A DNA stretch of 64,000 nt, from positions 2,294,001 through 2,358,000 of the forward strand of contig NZ_CP039121.1 in assembly GCF_014131735.1 (NCBI RefSeq), in the 5' to 3' direction. Below the pieces are notes generated by a model. The model was not told the DNA's origin. It made no database searches and worked only from the letters and a program-made list of their open reading frames with translations. The number at the start of each line of letters is the position of its first letter. Positions within the stretch are counted from its first letter, which is position 1. The position numbers and the translations under genes are program-made. The stretch is from Lactiplantibacillus plantarum. Lineage in GTDB: Bacteria; Bacillota; Bacilli; Lactobacillales; Lactobacillaceae. Of the stretch, positions 17,855 through 27,993 are shown one piece after another.

Positions 17855-18958
17855 ACAATTGAAGTGCAACAAGTAAGAAAAAAATAAAAAAGAACTCATA
17901 GCCTGAGTCCTATAAAATGAAGTCACCACAACAATCATCTAAAGGAGATCCTAGGCTATGAGTCCGTACAACCATCTTACCTTAAAAGACCGAGAATGCA
18001 TACTGTTGGGCGTCACTTTAAACAATACCTATCAAGTTATTGCGGAGAAAATTGGGTGTTCCAAAGCCACCGTATCGCGCGAAATCAAGCGCAATGGTGG
18101 TCGTAAGGCATACTCGGCCGTCAAAGCCCAAGAGAACTATCAGGGACGGCGACTAAAAAGCCGACGTCCTAGGCTTCTAACTGATTTGAAGTTACGGGAT
18201 TTTGTTCTTCACTGTATTGTTCAACGTCAGTGGTCCCCGGAACAAATTTCCGGTCGTTTAGTCCACGAAAACAGTGAATGGCATGTCAGTTATAACACCA
18301 TTTATCGTGGGATTGAACGTGATAATTTAGGCATCAAACGTAAGAATCACGAGGCTCATGGCTTTGCCCGTAAGCTCCGTCACCGTGGTAAAACCCGAAA
18401 GGTCAAGGGAACCATTAAGGAACGTCGGGGACGATTTAACGACGTCCCTTCCGTTCATGAACGACCTGTTTCATGTGAGAATCGAAGCTGGTTTGGTCAT
18501 TGGGAAAGTGATACCGTTCGCGGTAAAACCGGGCGTTCGGCCCTGGTAACCTTGGTGGACCGCAAATCTCGGTATTTATTATCTCAGCGGGTTCCCAAAG
18601 TAAACGCCAAGAACGTCACACAAGCGATGATTGACCTCTTGCATACCGTGACGCCCAAACGAGTTCGGACGCTTACGCCGGATCGTGGAACTGAATTCGC
18701 AGGATACCGCGAAGTTAGTCAAGAGCTAAGTATCCCAGTCTATTTCCCAGATCCTCATGCGCCTCAGCAACGGGGGAACCAATGAGAATACCAACGGACT
18801 TATCCGTGAGTATTTCCCCAAAGGAACCGACCTAGACCAACTGACTGATCAAGATATCGACAAGTTTGTCAGGGATTTAAATCACCGACCACGTAAGGTC
18901 TTAGGCTGGAAGAGTCCATTTGAAGTTTTCTTCGGGACAAAGTTGCGCTTGATTTGAC
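17855..18958 (+). mobile_element. IS30-family insertion sequence (ISLpl1-like)
   Basis: The transposase gene is flanked by imperfect inverted ends: left ACAATTGAAGTGCAAC (about 17855-17870) and right, read in reverse complement, TCAAATCAAGCGCAAC (18942-18957); 12 of 16 match. Length is about 1.1 kb, fitting IS30 elements. ISLpl1 is a known IS30 element of L. plantarum; identity with it is inferred. No clear target duplication was recognised. The element lies between the Rgg remnant and the terminator of the citrate lyase operon. Confidence 0.8.
17958..18957 (+). pseudogene. IS30-family transposase, frameshifted
   Basis: The first part (17958-18785) has the N-terminal HTH (QVIAEKIGCSKATVSREIKRN) and the first two DDE residues in HWESDTVRG and LTPDRGTEFAG. 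The frame breaks at a run of five G (18771-18775, CAACGGGGGAACC); with four G it continues as QQRGTNENTNGLIREYFPKGTD, where the third catalytic residue Glu is found, to the stop at 18957. A single extra G therefore separates the catalytic Glu from the rest. ATG 17958 follows AAAGGAG. Either a real inactivation, a slippage-prone run, or a sequencing error. Confidence 0.9.
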
Positions 18959-18970
18959 AATTCGTCATAC

Positions 18971-19014
18971 AAAAAATGACCTAGCTAGCAATTTGCCAAG
19001 CAAGGTCATTTTTG
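18971..19014 (-). terminator. Terminator of the citrate lyase operon
   Basis: Arms AAAATGACCT-GCT-GCAA and TTGC-AGC-AGGTCATTTT with a T-tract on the minus strand, 14 bases past the citF stop. The IS30 right end lies only about 15 bases beyond it. Confidence 0.85.
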
Positions 19015-19027
19015 TCATCAGTATACT

Positions 19028-20566
19028 TTAGTCCTTCACCGCTTTAATCGTATCAATAATCGTGCCATCGCGATATTCAATCAAGGCAACGGTGCGATCT
19101 GTAAATTCAAGTGGTTGGGGTTGGCCGACTTTCTTTTCGGCTAATTGTTGTAATTCTTCAATCGTATAGACCGGCACGCCTGGGACATGACTGAGTGCTT
19201 TAACTAGGTCTTGACGCCGCGGGTTGATTGCAATCCCGTATTCCGTCACAACAACGTCAATGGAGTCCCCCGGCGTTACAACGGTTGTTACTTCTGGCAC
19301 AATCGTCGCTAACCGACCACGGACAAGTGGTGCAGAGATAATGGTCAGTTTGGCCGTAGCCGCGTCTTGATGTCCACCAATGGCGCCACGAATCACGCCA
19401 TCCGAACCGGACATGACGTTGACATTGAAGTGCGTATCAATTTCCAACGCACTCAGAATGGCAACATCCAATTGATCAACCATCGCTCCTTTATTATCAG
19501 GGTCAGCGTACCATGATGCGTCAATTTCTTGTTGATTAGGATTGGCGTGCATCGATGCTGCCGCCCCTTTGTCAAAGTCTTGAACATCCATGACTTTATC
19601 AACTAACCCTTCTTCGAGCAAATCAGTGGTTGGTTTCGTAATACCACCAAGTGCAAACGATGCTTTGATTTGATTATCGAGCATTGCTTGCCGCAAGTAC
19701 CGAGTGACAGCTAACGCAGCACCGCCGGAACCAGTTTGGAATGAGAAGCCGTTTTTAAAGTATGGTGAGTTCACGATCACATCATTAACGGTCTGGGCAA
19801 TCTTCAATTCCTTTGGGTCCTTGGTGAAGCGCGTCGCACCTGAACCAATCTTGTCAGGGTCACCAACTTGGTCGACTTGCACGACGTAATCGACTTGTGT
19901 CTGTTTAATTGAGGCCGGTGTATTTGGATAAGCCACAATATTATCGGTCAATAAGACAACTTGGTTGGCGTATTGCGCATCCATCAGGGCGTAACCTAAG
20001 GAACCAAAGACTGCTTTACCAGCCATCCCGTTCGCATTTCCTAGTCGGTCAGCATTCGGCACACCTAGAAAGGCGACATCAATTTTAATATCACCATGTT
20101 CAATGGCCCGGGCCCGATTACCATGAGAACGGAAGATTACGGGGTTCTTTAAACCACCGTGTGAAACGAAGTCCCCAAGAGAGCCCCGCATCCCCGAGCT
20201 AGTAATATTCGTAATCGTTCCGGCCTTAATTGCTTCGATCACCATATCGTTCATCACGCCCGTTAAGGAGGATGGCGCCAAGGTCAAATCTTTAATACCG
20301 GCATCAATAATGGCCCGCATCACTTGATTGAAGACGAAATCCCCATTACGAAAATGGTGGTGAAATGAAATCGTCATACCATCTTTGACAGTGGCTTTTA
20401 CCACGTCAGCAACGGAATCAACGACTTTGTTGTCCCCTGTTGAAACGTGAACTTTGGGGGCCACCCGTTGAATTTCAGGATGTCCGATTTCGGTTGACTC
20501 AAAACCTTGGTAATTTAACTTCGTCATTAATTCTGCTGGTAATTCGCGGTCTACACTATTTTTCAA
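19028..20566 (-). CDS. citF: Citrate lyase alpha subunit (citrate:acetyl-ACP transferase)
   Basis: A 512-residue CitF of normal length. The segment [26 protein letters not shown] and GGxxD-type patterns ([24 protein letters not shown]) match the CoA-transferase-like alpha subunit, which swaps the acetyl group of acetyl-ACP for citrate. Start is TTG 20566 with GGAGG nine bases upstream; it overlaps the end of citE by 11 bases, so the subunits are coupled. It is last in the operon and is followed by a terminator. Confidence 0.96.
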   Translation of the reverse strand: MKNSVDRELPAELMTKLNYQGFESTEIGHPEIQRVAPKVHVSTGDNKVVDSVADVVKATVKDGMTISFHHHFRNGDFVFNQVMRAIIDAGIKDLTLAPSSLTGVMNDMVIEAIKAGTITNITSSGMRGSLGDFVSHGGLKNPVIFRSHGNRARAIEHGDIKIDVAFLGVPNADRLGNANGMAGKAVFGSLGYALMDAQYANQVVLLTDNIVAYPNTPASIKQTQVDYVVQVDQVGDPDKIGSGATRFTKDPKELKIAQTVNDVIVNSPYFKNGFSFQTGSGGAALAVTRYLRQAMLDNQIKASFALGGITKPTTDLLEEGLVDKVMDVQDFDKGAAASMHANPNQQEIDASWYADPDNKGAMVDQLDVAILSALEIDTHFNVNVMSGSDGVIRGAIGGHQDAATAKLTIISAPLVRGRLATIVPEVTTVVTPGDSIDVVVTEYGIAINPRRQDLVKALSHVPGVPVYTIEELQQLAEKKVGQPQPLEFTDRTVALIEYRDGTIIDTIKAVKD

Positions 20567-21470
20567 TGTAATTGCCCTCCTCGTCGAGTAAGTTGGAAAC
20601 TTTGGCTAAGCTCATCACACGTTGAGCCCGCAAAACAACGGGCCGGTCTACCATTTGGCCATTCATGGAAATAACACCAGAACCCTTGATCCGGGCTTCC
20701 TCAATCGCGGCGATGACTTTTTGGGCCTTAATAACTTCATCCTTGGTTGGTTCATAGACTGAATTGACCATTGCAATCTGTCGAGGGTTGACCAATGATT
20801 TACCGTCAAATCCTAATTGATGAATATGCCGCGTCTCACGGTAGAAGCCATCGGGATCGGCCATGTTTGTAAAGACCGTATCGAACGCGGCGATTCCAGC
20901 GGCACGAGCAGCATGAAGCACCATGTTACGGGCAAATTCCAGTTCCGCGCCATCAGGATAACGGTGGGTCTTCATGTCCGTCGTATAATCTTCTGCTGAC
21001 AAGGCGATCCCAATCATTCGATCCGAGGCTGCCGCGATTGCCGGGGCATTAAGCACGCCCTTAGCGCTTTCAATTGCAGCCATCAAATGAGTCGTGCCAA
21101 CTGGTATCTTAAATTCAGCTTCAGCTGCCGCGACATCCTTTTCCAACGTTTGGATCATGGTAGCCGATTCGACTTTTGGCAAACGGATAACATCAATGCC
21201 AGCCTTGACCATTGCTTTGACATCATCAGCGTAATACTTGGTATCCAAACCATTGATTCGAACGACCAATTCAGCGTTGCCATAATCTTGCGTTTTTAAC
21301 GCTTCGTAAACCAGCACCCGGGCCGCATCCTTTTCAGCCATTGAGACGGCATCTTCCAAGTCAAACATGATCGAGTCTGCACCGTAAATCCCGGCATCCT
21401 TTACCATGGCTGGATTATTACCAGGTACAAACATCATTGTCCGCCGTAAGCGTTCTTCATTTTCAGCCAT
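20556..21470 (-). CDS. citE: Citrate lyase beta subunit (citryl-ACP lyase)
   Basis: A 304-residue HpcH/HpaI-fold protein. It has the N-terminal [14 protein letters not shown] motif, [11 protein letters not shown] with the Mg-binding acidic residues, and the PKVESA and [16 protein letters not shown] strands of the barrel. It splits (3S)-citryl-ACP to acetyl-ACP and oxaloacetate. Start ATG 21470 has GGGAGGT upstream and overlaps the citD stop as TAATG; the earlier ATG at 21485 is inside citD and is less likely. Confidence 0.96.
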   Translation of the reverse strand: MAENEERLRRTMMFVPGNNPAMVKDAGIYGADSIMFDLEDAVSMAEKDAARVLVYEALKTQDYGNAELVVRINGLDTKYYADDVKAMVKAGIDVIRLPKVESATMIQTLEKDVAAAEAEFKIPVGTTHLMAAIESAKGVLNAPAIAAASDRMIGIALSAEDYTTDMKTHRYPDGAELEFARNMVLHAARAAGIAAFDTVFTNMADPDGFYRETRHIHQLGFDGKSLVNPRQIAMVNSVYEPTKDEVIKAQKVIAAIEEARIKGSGVISMNGQMVDRPVVLRAQRVMSLAKVSNLLDEEGNYIEK

Positions 21471-21760
21471 TATAATACCTCCCATGCTGGTGTCGTGGTT
21501 TCTAACGCCCGTTGTGCTGCCGTAATGGTCCGCGCTTTAATGACGCAGTCCAACGCCCCTTTATCAACAGCGCGCACCTTCACATTATCGATATTCAATT
21601 GTTGAAGCGTCGTCGTGATCACGTGCTTGATTTGTGCCCCGAACTGTTTGATAACATCCGATTCAAGGTCGATTTGAATGCCGTTGTCTCCCGCCATTAA
21701 CATAATTTGAATATCAGATGATTCCAAGGTTCCGGCGACTGCCGTTGTCTTAATTTCCAT
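21470..21760 (-). CDS. citD: Citrate lyase acyl carrier protein (gamma subunit)
   Basis: A 96-residue protein starting MEIKTTAVAGTLESSDIQIML. The Ser in the GTLESSD motif (about residue 14) is the site for the phosphoribosyl-dephospho-CoA group built by CitG and attached by CitX. The subunit carries the acetyl/citryl thioester between CitF and CitE. Start ATG 21760 is preferred over TTG 21763. It overlaps citC upstream and citE downstream. Confidence 0.95.
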   Translation of the reverse strand: MEIKTTAVAGTLESSDIQIMLMAGDNGIQIDLESDVIKQFGAQIKHVITTTLQQLNIDNVKVRAVDKGALDCVIKARTITAAQRALETTTPAWEVL

Positions 21761-22805
21761 CAATTTTCATTCCTTTCTGAATTCGCGCTTGTAATGTTGT
21801 TAGGTTATTTTTTATAAACTGGGCCGTTGTTGCCGGTACCAGTTGGTTTAACTCAGTTAAGTTGCCGCTTTGAATCCGTTGCCGAACAGTCCGCGCCGAA
21901 ATTGGTTGATTAGCCACCGTCGTTCGCGATATCACTCGTACAGCAACTGCCGGTGGTAATTCACGCTGCAAAACTCGGTTATAAATCGCAGTCGTCCGCG
22001 ACGTCGGTTCACTACCAACGAACCGGGTCGTAATGTGCAGTGCTGGTGCAAGTTGCTGCTTAAAGATCCGGGCGTCCAACGTCGTCTGCGCTTCAATTGC
22101 GCTCGCCGCTGAATCCAAGAAGTAGGCTGGAAAGGTCGCTGCACTCACGAGATAGTCCTGCCCGCTGACGACCCGAACGTTGGCCAAATCGGCTGTTCCT
22201 TGTTGAACCAGCTTAACGCGCTCGGCCGTACGGAATAGACTCGCATCTGTCGCAACGACGAAGACGTAAACTAAATCACTGACCGCCGCGGCTTGTTCCA
22301 CTAAATAGCGGTGTCCCCGCGTAAACGGGTTCGCATTCATAACAATCGCGCTGACACGCTGTTGTGCTTGGTTGGGAATCATCGGCAACTGTTTGACAAA
22401 ATCCGTCATATCCGGTGCGCCGTTTTCTAATACGGCCGCTTCATCCGAATGAGCTAATTCTTTAAAGCCTACGTGTTGAAAACTCGCTGAATACTTGGCC
22501 TTGGTAAATACCATCATATGAAAGATCTGTGCTTGAAACAGCCGATTGACCAGTGCACTCACGATTTGATTAAACCGGGCCCCCGGCTGACTATTCTTAT
22601 TACAGACACCCACATATTTAAGCACGTTGCCCGCTAACGATCCGGTCCCAACAAGTTGGCCATCCTCGATCAATCCTAAGGTCACATCAATATGTTCAAC
22701 CTCTTGCGGGCTAAAATTAGTAATCCCTAATGACGTTAAGAATTGTCGCCACTGGGCATGCTCGTGCGGATTATTTAATTGCATTTCAACAACTTGCGCT
22801 GCCAT
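21750..22805 (-). CDS. citC: Citrate lyase ligase (acetate:SH-citrate lyase ligase)
   Basis: A 351-residue protein with an N-terminal GNAT-like part (about 1-140, TGSLAGNVLKYVGV) and a C-terminal nucleotidyltransferase part whose HxGH-type motif reads MNANPFTRGHRYLVEQA (about residue 152), with a later ISxxT-like PISARTVRQRI. It uses ATP and acetate to acetylate the thiol of the CitD prosthetic group and turn on the lyase. It is between the malic-enzyme gene (17 bases) and citD (overlapping). Confidence 0.95.
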   Translation of the reverse strand: MAAQVVEMQLNNPHEHAQWRQFLTSLGITNFSPQEVEHIDVTLGLIEDGQLVGTGSLAGNVLKYVGVCNKNSQPGARFNQIVSALVNRLFQAQIFHMMVFTKAKYSASFQHVGFKELAHSDEAAVLENGAPDMTDFVKQLPMIPNQAQQRVSAIVMNANPFTRGHRYLVEQAAAVSDLVYVFVVATDASLFRTAERVKLVQQGTADLANVRVVSGQDYLVSAATFPAYFLDSAASAIEAQTTLDARIFKQQLAPALHITTRFVGSEPTSRTTAIYNRVLQRELPPAVAVRVISRTTVANQPISARTVRQRIQSGNLTELNQLVPATTAQFIKNNLTTLQARIQKGMKIDGN

Positions 22806-22822
22806 CAGACAACCTCCTATGA

Positions 22823-23983
22823 TTAATGCTGTGCTTGCGCGTACGCTGCAACGGCCGCCGTCACGTTCGGTACCACTTGTGAATCAAAGACGCTCGGCAC
22901 AATCGTCGTCGCAGTTGGGTTCGACACGGTCTTAGCCAAAGCCTGAGCCACTTGGATCTGTAACGCATTATCAACTTGCTTGACCCCATTTGTGAGTAAG
23001 CCCTTGAAGAGCCCCGGAAAAGCCAGAATATTATTGACCTGGTTTGGATACTGGCTAGAACCCGTTGCAATGACTGTGGCCCCAGCCTTCTCAGCTACTG
23101 CTGGATTGATTTCTGGCACTGGATTAGCGAGTGCAAAGACGATTGGATCATGATTCATCAAGTGGACGGCCCCTGCTGATAAGACGTTGGCGTCTGACAA
23201 GCCAATGAAGACGTCCTGGTCGGCCATGACCTTCGCCAGTGGTTGCCCCTTTAGTTGTGCAGGTGTTCCCAACTGTTTGGCAAGATTCCGTTGATACTGG
23301 TTGTACCGCTGATCATCCGCTGTAACGACCCCGTAAACATCGACCAAGGTCAGTTGTTTGACACCGACCGCTGCTAATAACCGAGCTGTAGCTAACCCGG
23401 ATGCGCCGACGCCGTTGACAACGATGCGCATCTGCCGTAAGGACTTACCGACTACGTGAGCGGCATTGATCAGTCCCGCCAACACGACAATTGCGGTGCC
23501 TTCCTGATCGTCATGATAAACCGGAATATCAAGCTCATCTTTCAAGGCCGCTTCTAGTTCAAAACACTTAGGCGCCGTAATATCTTCCAGATGAATGCCC
23601 GCAAATGAGAGCGACATGTTTTTGATTGTCGCCACCATTGCTGGCACGCTGACCTGATTTAACGCCAGCGGAATCGCATTAATCCCTGCGAGGTTCTTGT
23701 ATAGGAGTGCCTTACCTTCTACGACCGGCAAACCACCCGCGGGACCAATATTGCCGAGGCCCAGTACTGCTGACCCATCCGTGATCAACGCTACTAATTT
23801 ACCACTCATCGTGTATTTTGCCTTTAATTCCGGATGCGCCGCAATCAGCTTGGAAATCACCGCAACACCAGGTGTATATGCTTTACCTAAATCAGCCTTA
23901 TCGGTCACTGCAAGGTCTGAATGAATGTCCAAAACCCCCGTATGGGCGGCGTGCAACTTTAAAATCTCATCTTGTTCTACCAT
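22823..23983 (-). CDS. mae: Malic enzyme family protein, probable oxaloacetate decarboxylase of citrate catabolism
   Basis: A 386-residue short malic enzyme. The order [66 protein letters not shown] and the NAD loop [17 protein letters not shown] is typical of the family. In Lactococcus and Weissella the cit-linked homologue CitM decarboxylates oxaloacetate to pyruvate; the position as first gene of the citCDEF operon supports that, though NAD-malic activity is also possible. Start ATG 23983 is chosen over TTG 23986. No membrane oxaloacetate decarboxylase is seen in the window. Confidence 0.9.
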   Translation of the reverse strand: MVEQDEILKLHAAHTGVLDIHSDLAVTDKADLGKAYTPGVAVISKLIAAHPELKAKYTMSGKLVALITDGSAVLGLGNIGPAGGLPVVEGKALLYKNLAGINAIPLALNQVSVPAMVATIKNMSLSFAGIHLEDITAPKCFELEAALKDELDIPVYHDDQEGTAIVVLAGLINAAHVVGKSLRQMRIVVNGVGASGLATARLLAAVGVKQLTLVDVYGVVTADDQRYNQYQRNLAKQLGTPAQLKGQPLAKVMADQDVFIGLSDANVLSAGAVHLMNHDPIVFALANPVPEINPAVAEKAGATVIATGSSQYPNQVNNILAFPGLFKGLLTNGVKQVDNALQIQVAQALAKTVSNPTATTIVPSVFDSQVVPNVTAAVAAYAQAQH

Positions 23984-24178
23984 CAATATCTGCCTTCTCT
24001 TCTCAAAATAATACCGTTCACTTTGTTATCCCCAGTGTACGACCATTTTTTAAAAATATCAAATTTAGATTGGATTTTTATAATTTTTAAAAAGTCAGCT
24101 TTTCTGGTATAATAAACTTAAAATATTATAAACGAGTTTTAAAATTTTAAATCTTAGGTTGATAAAGAGGTCATCGAT
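23984..24178. promoter_or_regulatory. Divergent control region of the cit operon and citI
   Basis: AT-rich region of 195 bases between divergent starts. It contains TGGTATAAT (near 24105-24115), an extended -10 suited to the + strand regulator, and A/T palindromic tracts such as TTTTATAATTTTTAAAAAG that resemble the AT-rich operators described for CitI. Exact sites not resolved. Confidence 0.5.
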
Positions 24179-25141
24179 ATGGACGATATGAATCATCGCC
24201 GCCTGTTGATTGGAATTGCACATGATTATTACTTATCCAAAATCAACATCGCTGAAATTTCAAAGAAATACCAAGTCAGTCGTTATCTAATTTCAAAATA
24301 CTTAGACGAAGCCATGGCAACCGGCCTAGTCAAAATTAACATTAACACCCCCATCGAACGAAATAGTGAGCTGGAGGCTAAATTTAAACATCGTTTTCCA
24401 ATTGAACATATTTATATTATCAAAGACGCGGATACCACGAGTGACGATGAACGCCACGTAATCGAGTTTGCCGCCGAAACAATCCAGCGCCAGATCATTC
24501 AAAGTAATGTAATTGGGGTGGCATGGGGTGGCACTGTCCTTAGCGTCATCGATAATTTTCAAACGAGCACTCGTGATGACTTACTGTTCACCCAGTTTAT
24601 GGGTGATAACCTGAAAACGAACGCAGCGAACGGCTCAACACCGTTGGTTCAAAAAGCCGCCGCTAAGTTCGGCGCACAGTACGTCACCATCCCGGCACCA
24701 CTCTACTTGTTTAATGATCAAGCACACCAAGCATTGGCTCAAGAACCAGCCATTACACCGGCCATCAGTAACTTTGACCGAATGGACATGCTATTTGCCG
24801 GAATTGGCACCTTAGCATCCATTGACTCGATTCCCGTCTGGCATCAACATCGCCAAGCCATTCTGGGTGGCGCTGATCCGCAGGCGGTGGTCGGCCTGTT
24901 ATACGGTCGGCCATACGACATCAATGGTCACATTCTGAACGCCGACCACGACAAACTCTTTGGCGCTAAAATGCCCGCCATTCTCAAAGTGCCGCGTCGT
25001 TTCGGCATCATCAAAAGTAAGTTCAAGAGCGAAGCCTTACTTGGCGCCCTCCGCGGACAATTACTCACTGACATCATCATTGATGAAGCCGTCGCGAATC
25101 GGGTTCTCCAAGAAGATCAAGCCACACCACTATCCAAATAA
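24179..25141 (+). CDS. citI: SorC/DeoR-type transcriptional activator of the citrate operon
   Basis: A 320-residue regulator with an N-terminal HTH (about residues 20-45, INIAEISKKYQVSRYLISKYLDEA) and a large C-terminal sugar-binding-type domain (about 60-310) with VIGVAWGGTVLSVI and DMLFAGIGTLASID, the SorC effector domain. In Weissella paramesenteroides, CitI is the citrate-responsive activator of the cit genes, and the same divergent position is seen here. ATG 24179 follows AAAGAGG. Confidence 0.9.
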   Translation: MDDMNHRRLLIGIAHDYYLSKINIAEISKKYQVSRYLISKYLDEAMATGLVKININTPIERNSELEAKFKHRFPIEHIYIIKDADTTSDDERHVIEFAAETIQRQIIQSNVIGVAWGGTVLSVIDNFQTSTRDDLLFTQFMGDNLKTNAANGSTPLVQKAAAKFGAQYVTIPAPLYLFNDQAHQALAQEPAITPAISNFDRMDMLFAGIGTLASIDSIPVWHQHRQAILGGADPQAVVGLLYGRPYDINGHILNADHDKLFGAKMPAILKVPRRFGIIKSKFKSEALLGALRGQLLTDIIIDEAVANRVLQEDQATPLSK

Positions 25142-25153
25142 TCCGCTTCTTCG

Positions 25154-25203
25154 AAAACAGGTACCAACGCTGACCGTTGCCGGCAGCTTGGTACCTGTTT
25201 TTA
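25154..25203. terminator. Bidirectional terminator between citI and citT
   Basis: Arms AAAACAGGTACCAA and TTGGTACCTGTTTT around a GC-rich loop, serving both converging genes. Confidence 0.93.
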
Positions 25204-25217
25204 TGCTTAAAATCAGA

Positions 25218-26636
25218 CTACCAAATACCAATCACTTTCATCCAGAGAGCGCCAATGCCACCCCAAACGACTAGGTAGAAGAGACCTAAAATAAAGTTTA
25301 ATTGCCACCATTTTCCCTGAGTAACATACCCAGAACCGAAGAGAACACTCGCCGGGCCGTTCGCATAATGCGTCGTCGAAGCGAAGATCGAACCAGTAAA
25401 GCCAAGTATCAGTGCAGCAAAGGTTGCTGGCGCTCCCGCGGAAACCGCGACCCCAAGTAAGGCACCGTACATTGCGGAAACGTGGGCAGTCCCACTAGCA
25501 AACAAGTAGTGACTGTAGAAGTAGAACAAGACGAGTGCCGCTAAAACAATGCCCCAACTGAAGCCTTTCAAGGCACCACCAATCGCGCCAGACAACCATG
25601 GAATAAAGCCGAGTTTGTTCAACTCATTAGCCATGAAGATCAAAATTGAGAACCACACCAAGGTATTCCAAGCACCAGTTTCGTGTAGCACGTCATCTAC
25701 CGATAGAACTCCAGCAACGAGTAGCAAGGAGACGGCCATAAAGGCAACTAATGAAGCTTCGAGACCGATAAAGCTGGATAACATCCATAAGACTAAGGCT
25801 AGCAAGAAGACGCCGCCCATGATTTTTTCTGGAAGACTCATCTTACCCATCTTTGCCAGCTCATCATCCGCCCATTGCTTGGCATTGGGCGTATCTTTAA
25901 TTTCTGGTGGATACATTTTATAAATTAAATATGGCACAACCAATAAACAAATAAGTCCTGGGACAATCCCGGCTAAGAACCATTGCATCCACGATAACGT
26001 GATGTGTAAACTCTTGGCTAACGTGACAGCAACTAAGTTAGGCGCCATCGCCGTCATGAACATCGTACTGGTGATTAAATCACCGTGAAATTCTGCGAAC
26101 ACTAAGAATGAACCGATTTTACTTTGTGTGCCATCCTTGGGATCAGAACCAAACGTTTCAGCTAACGACTGAATGATTGGATAAACAATCCCACCAGCAC
26201 GGGCCGTATTACTTGGCGTTGCGGGTGCTGTTACTAAATCGACGCCAATCAGTGCGTATGCCAAACCCAACGTTCGTTTCCCAAACAGCCGCACAAACAC
26301 CAACGCGACACGTCGACCTAAACCAGTATTGATGAAACCACGTGACATAAAATACGCCATCGCAATCATCCATACCGTACTGCTCCCAAATCCGGCAACC
26401 GCTGTATCCATAGGCACGATGCCCAATAACACGGTTAGTGTCAACCCAATGATTGCGACCCCGGCGATTGGTAACGGCCGCGTAATACAACCAATAATGG
26501 TTGCCACAAAAATTGCCAGAATATGCCATGCGTTCATCGAAACACTGGCTGGTTTGATAGGACTACTTAACCAAATGATCAGGCCCACCAATAACGGTGC
26601 AATAAAATCACGATACTTGACCTTATTTAGTGTCAT
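25218..26636 (-). CDS. citT: DASS-family anion transporter (citrate/dicarboxylate, probable exchanger)
   Basis: A 472-residue membrane protein of the divalent anion:sodium symporter family, with about 12-14 hydrophobic segments. Family marks are TPSNTARAGGIVYPI (first substrate motif) and the FASTTHYANGPASVLFGSGYV region near the C-terminus (second hairpin). Relatives include E. coli CitT and TtdT and plastid 2-oxoglutarate/malate translocators, which exchange substrate for succinate. It starts at ATG 26636 with AGGAGG and follows the LDH-like gene by 31 bases. A paralogue with near-identical motifs is at 35690-37111 next to ttdAB. Citrate is inferred from context. Confidence 0.9.
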   Translation of the reverse strand: MTLNKVKYRDFIAPLLVGLIIWLSSPIKPASVSMNAWHILAIFVATIIGCITRPLPIAGVAIIGLTLTVLLGIVPMDTAVAGFGSSTVWMIAMAYFMSRGFINTGLGRRVALVFVRLFGKRTLGLAYALIGVDLVTAPATPSNTARAGGIVYPIIQSLAETFGSDPKDGTQSKIGSFLVFAEFHGDLITSTMFMTAMAPNLVAVTLAKSLHITLSWMQWFLAGIVPGLICLLVVPYLIYKMYPPEIKDTPNAKQWADDELAKMGKMSLPEKIMGGVFLLALVLWMLSSFIGLEASLVAFMAVSLLLVAGVLSVDDVLHETGAWNTLVWFSILIFMANELNKLGFIPWLSGAIGGALKGFSWGIVLAALVLFYFYSHYLFASGTAHVSAMYGALLGVAVSAGAPATFAALILGFTGSIFASTTHYANGPASVLFGSGYVTQGKWWQLNFILGLFYLVVWGGIGALWMKVIGIW

Positions 26637-26667
26637 CTCAATTCCTCCTCATACTTACTCATCATTT

Positions 26668-27597
26668 TTATGATGCCACATTCATCATGGTCAGCATCTT
26701 GGCTGCGAAATGTTGCATCCGGGCACGCTCATCATCTGATAGCTCAGCTTCGATCACTTTTTGGAGCCCGTTGCGGTTAATAATGGCGGGTGACCCCAAG
26801 TACAAATCGTTAATGCCATATTGACCAGACAAAGCGGCGGAGACAATCAACTCAGCATTTTCATCGTTCAAAATTGCTCGGCAGATTTGCATCAAACTAA
26901 CGGCGACCCCATAGAACGTGGCCCCCTTCTGACTAATGATTTGACCACCTTTACCACGAACAGCTTGCTCGATTTCAGCTTTGAACTGATCATCGACCGT
27001 TGTGACCGTCTTTAAGGGCTGAGCATTGATCATAATTTCATCAAAATTAACGATGGAACTATCACCATGTTCTCCAAGTACCGCAGCATCAATTGCAGTG
27101 GTGGCAACATTCAACTTCTGAGCCAAGGCGACCCGTAACCGCGCCGTATCCAAGGAAGTCCCGGTACCAATGACCCGATGCCGTGGAAAACCGGATAAAC
27201 GTTGCGTCATCGAAGTCAAAATATCGACGGGATTACTTGAGATAACGAAGCAACCATTAAAACCACTCGCAACCACTGGTTTGACGATGGATTCCAGAAT
27301 CTTCGTATTGCGGTTAATCAAATCTAAACGACTCTCACCAGGCTTACGAGGCACACCAGCCGTAATGACAACGATGTCAGCATCATGCGCATCCGCATAT
27401 TCACCGGTATGAATGTTGGTCGCATTCGTAAAGGCGGCAACATCTTCCAAATCCTTAACGTCCCCCTCTGCGTGCGTTTTAACCAAGTCAACGATAACGA
27501 GTTCATCTAGGGCGCAATTTTGGACCAATGAAAAGGCAAATGATGAACCCACCGAGCCATCACCAACAATTACGACTTTGCGTTGCTTCTTATCCAT
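26668..27597 (-). CDS. ldh2: LDH-fold dehydrogenase with malate-dehydrogenase-type Arg at the specificity site
   Basis: A 309-residue NAD-dependent 2-hydroxyacid dehydrogenase with GDGSVGSSFAFSL (NAD loop), GTGTSLDTARLR (catalytic Asp and substrate Arg) and GEHGDSS (catalytic His). Lactate dehydrogenases have Gln in AxQKPGETRLDL at position 102; here the loop reads AGVPRKPGESRLDL with Arg84. Arg at that site is the hallmark of malate dehydrogenases, and Gln102Arg is the classical switch of Bacillus LDH to oxaloacetate. It precedes a DASS transporter on the same strand in a citrate/malate island. Annotated relatives are usually called a second L-LDH; malate dehydrogenase activity is my inference. 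Position 246 equivalent is still Thr as in LDH. Confidence 0.85.
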   Translation of the reverse strand: MDKKQRKVVIVGDGSVGSSFAFSLVQNCALDELVIVDLVKTHAEGDVKDLEDVAAFTNATNIHTGEYADAHDADIVVITAGVPRKPGESRLDLINRNTKILESIVKPVVASGFNGCFVISSNPVDILTSMTQRLSGFPRHRVIGTGTSLDTARLRVALAQKLNVATTAIDAAVLGEHGDSSIVNFDEIMINAQPLKTVTTVDDQFKAEIEQAVRGKGGQIISQKGATFYGVAVSLMQICRAILNDENAELIVSAALSGQYGINDLYLGSPAIINRNGLQKVIEAELSDDERARMQHFAAKMLTMMNVAS

Positions 27598-27993
27598 GTC
27601 AATATCCTTCTTTCATCAAAAATGTGTGCTGCACATGTGGTTCCAACTACTTAGTTACTTAACTCACAAGTATTATAACGCAAATGCTTTCATTTTTGCT
27701 AATTTTTTAAAAATAAATTATTTTTTTGAAAAATTTAAATATAATTATTACTTAAAACGCCTGTGTAGCAGCATTTAAAATTATTTTGATTGTGAACTTT
27801 TTCTAAAGTGTCAGCTTGTGAAATCATTTTCGTAAGCGGTTACAATTCTGCGTTTAAATTGCCTGATTGGCGTCAATTCGAAACATCTGCGCAAGTTACA
27901 AAACTTTTTACCCGCCAACCGATCTTGAAACAGTTAAAACCTGATTAGCGTGGTATATTAGAAGTACGACTCAAACTAGAGAGGACTAATACA
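27598..27993. promoter_or_regulatory. Intergenic region with candidate cre site
   Basis: About 400 AT-rich bases between divergent genes, with no gene visible. At 27831-27844 CGTAAGCGGTTACA reads on the minus strand as TGTAACCGCTTACG, close to the cre consensus. A TGGTATATT extended -10 (about 27951-27959) suits the + strand gene. Long A/T tracts lie just upstream of the LDH-like gene. Confidence 0.5.
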
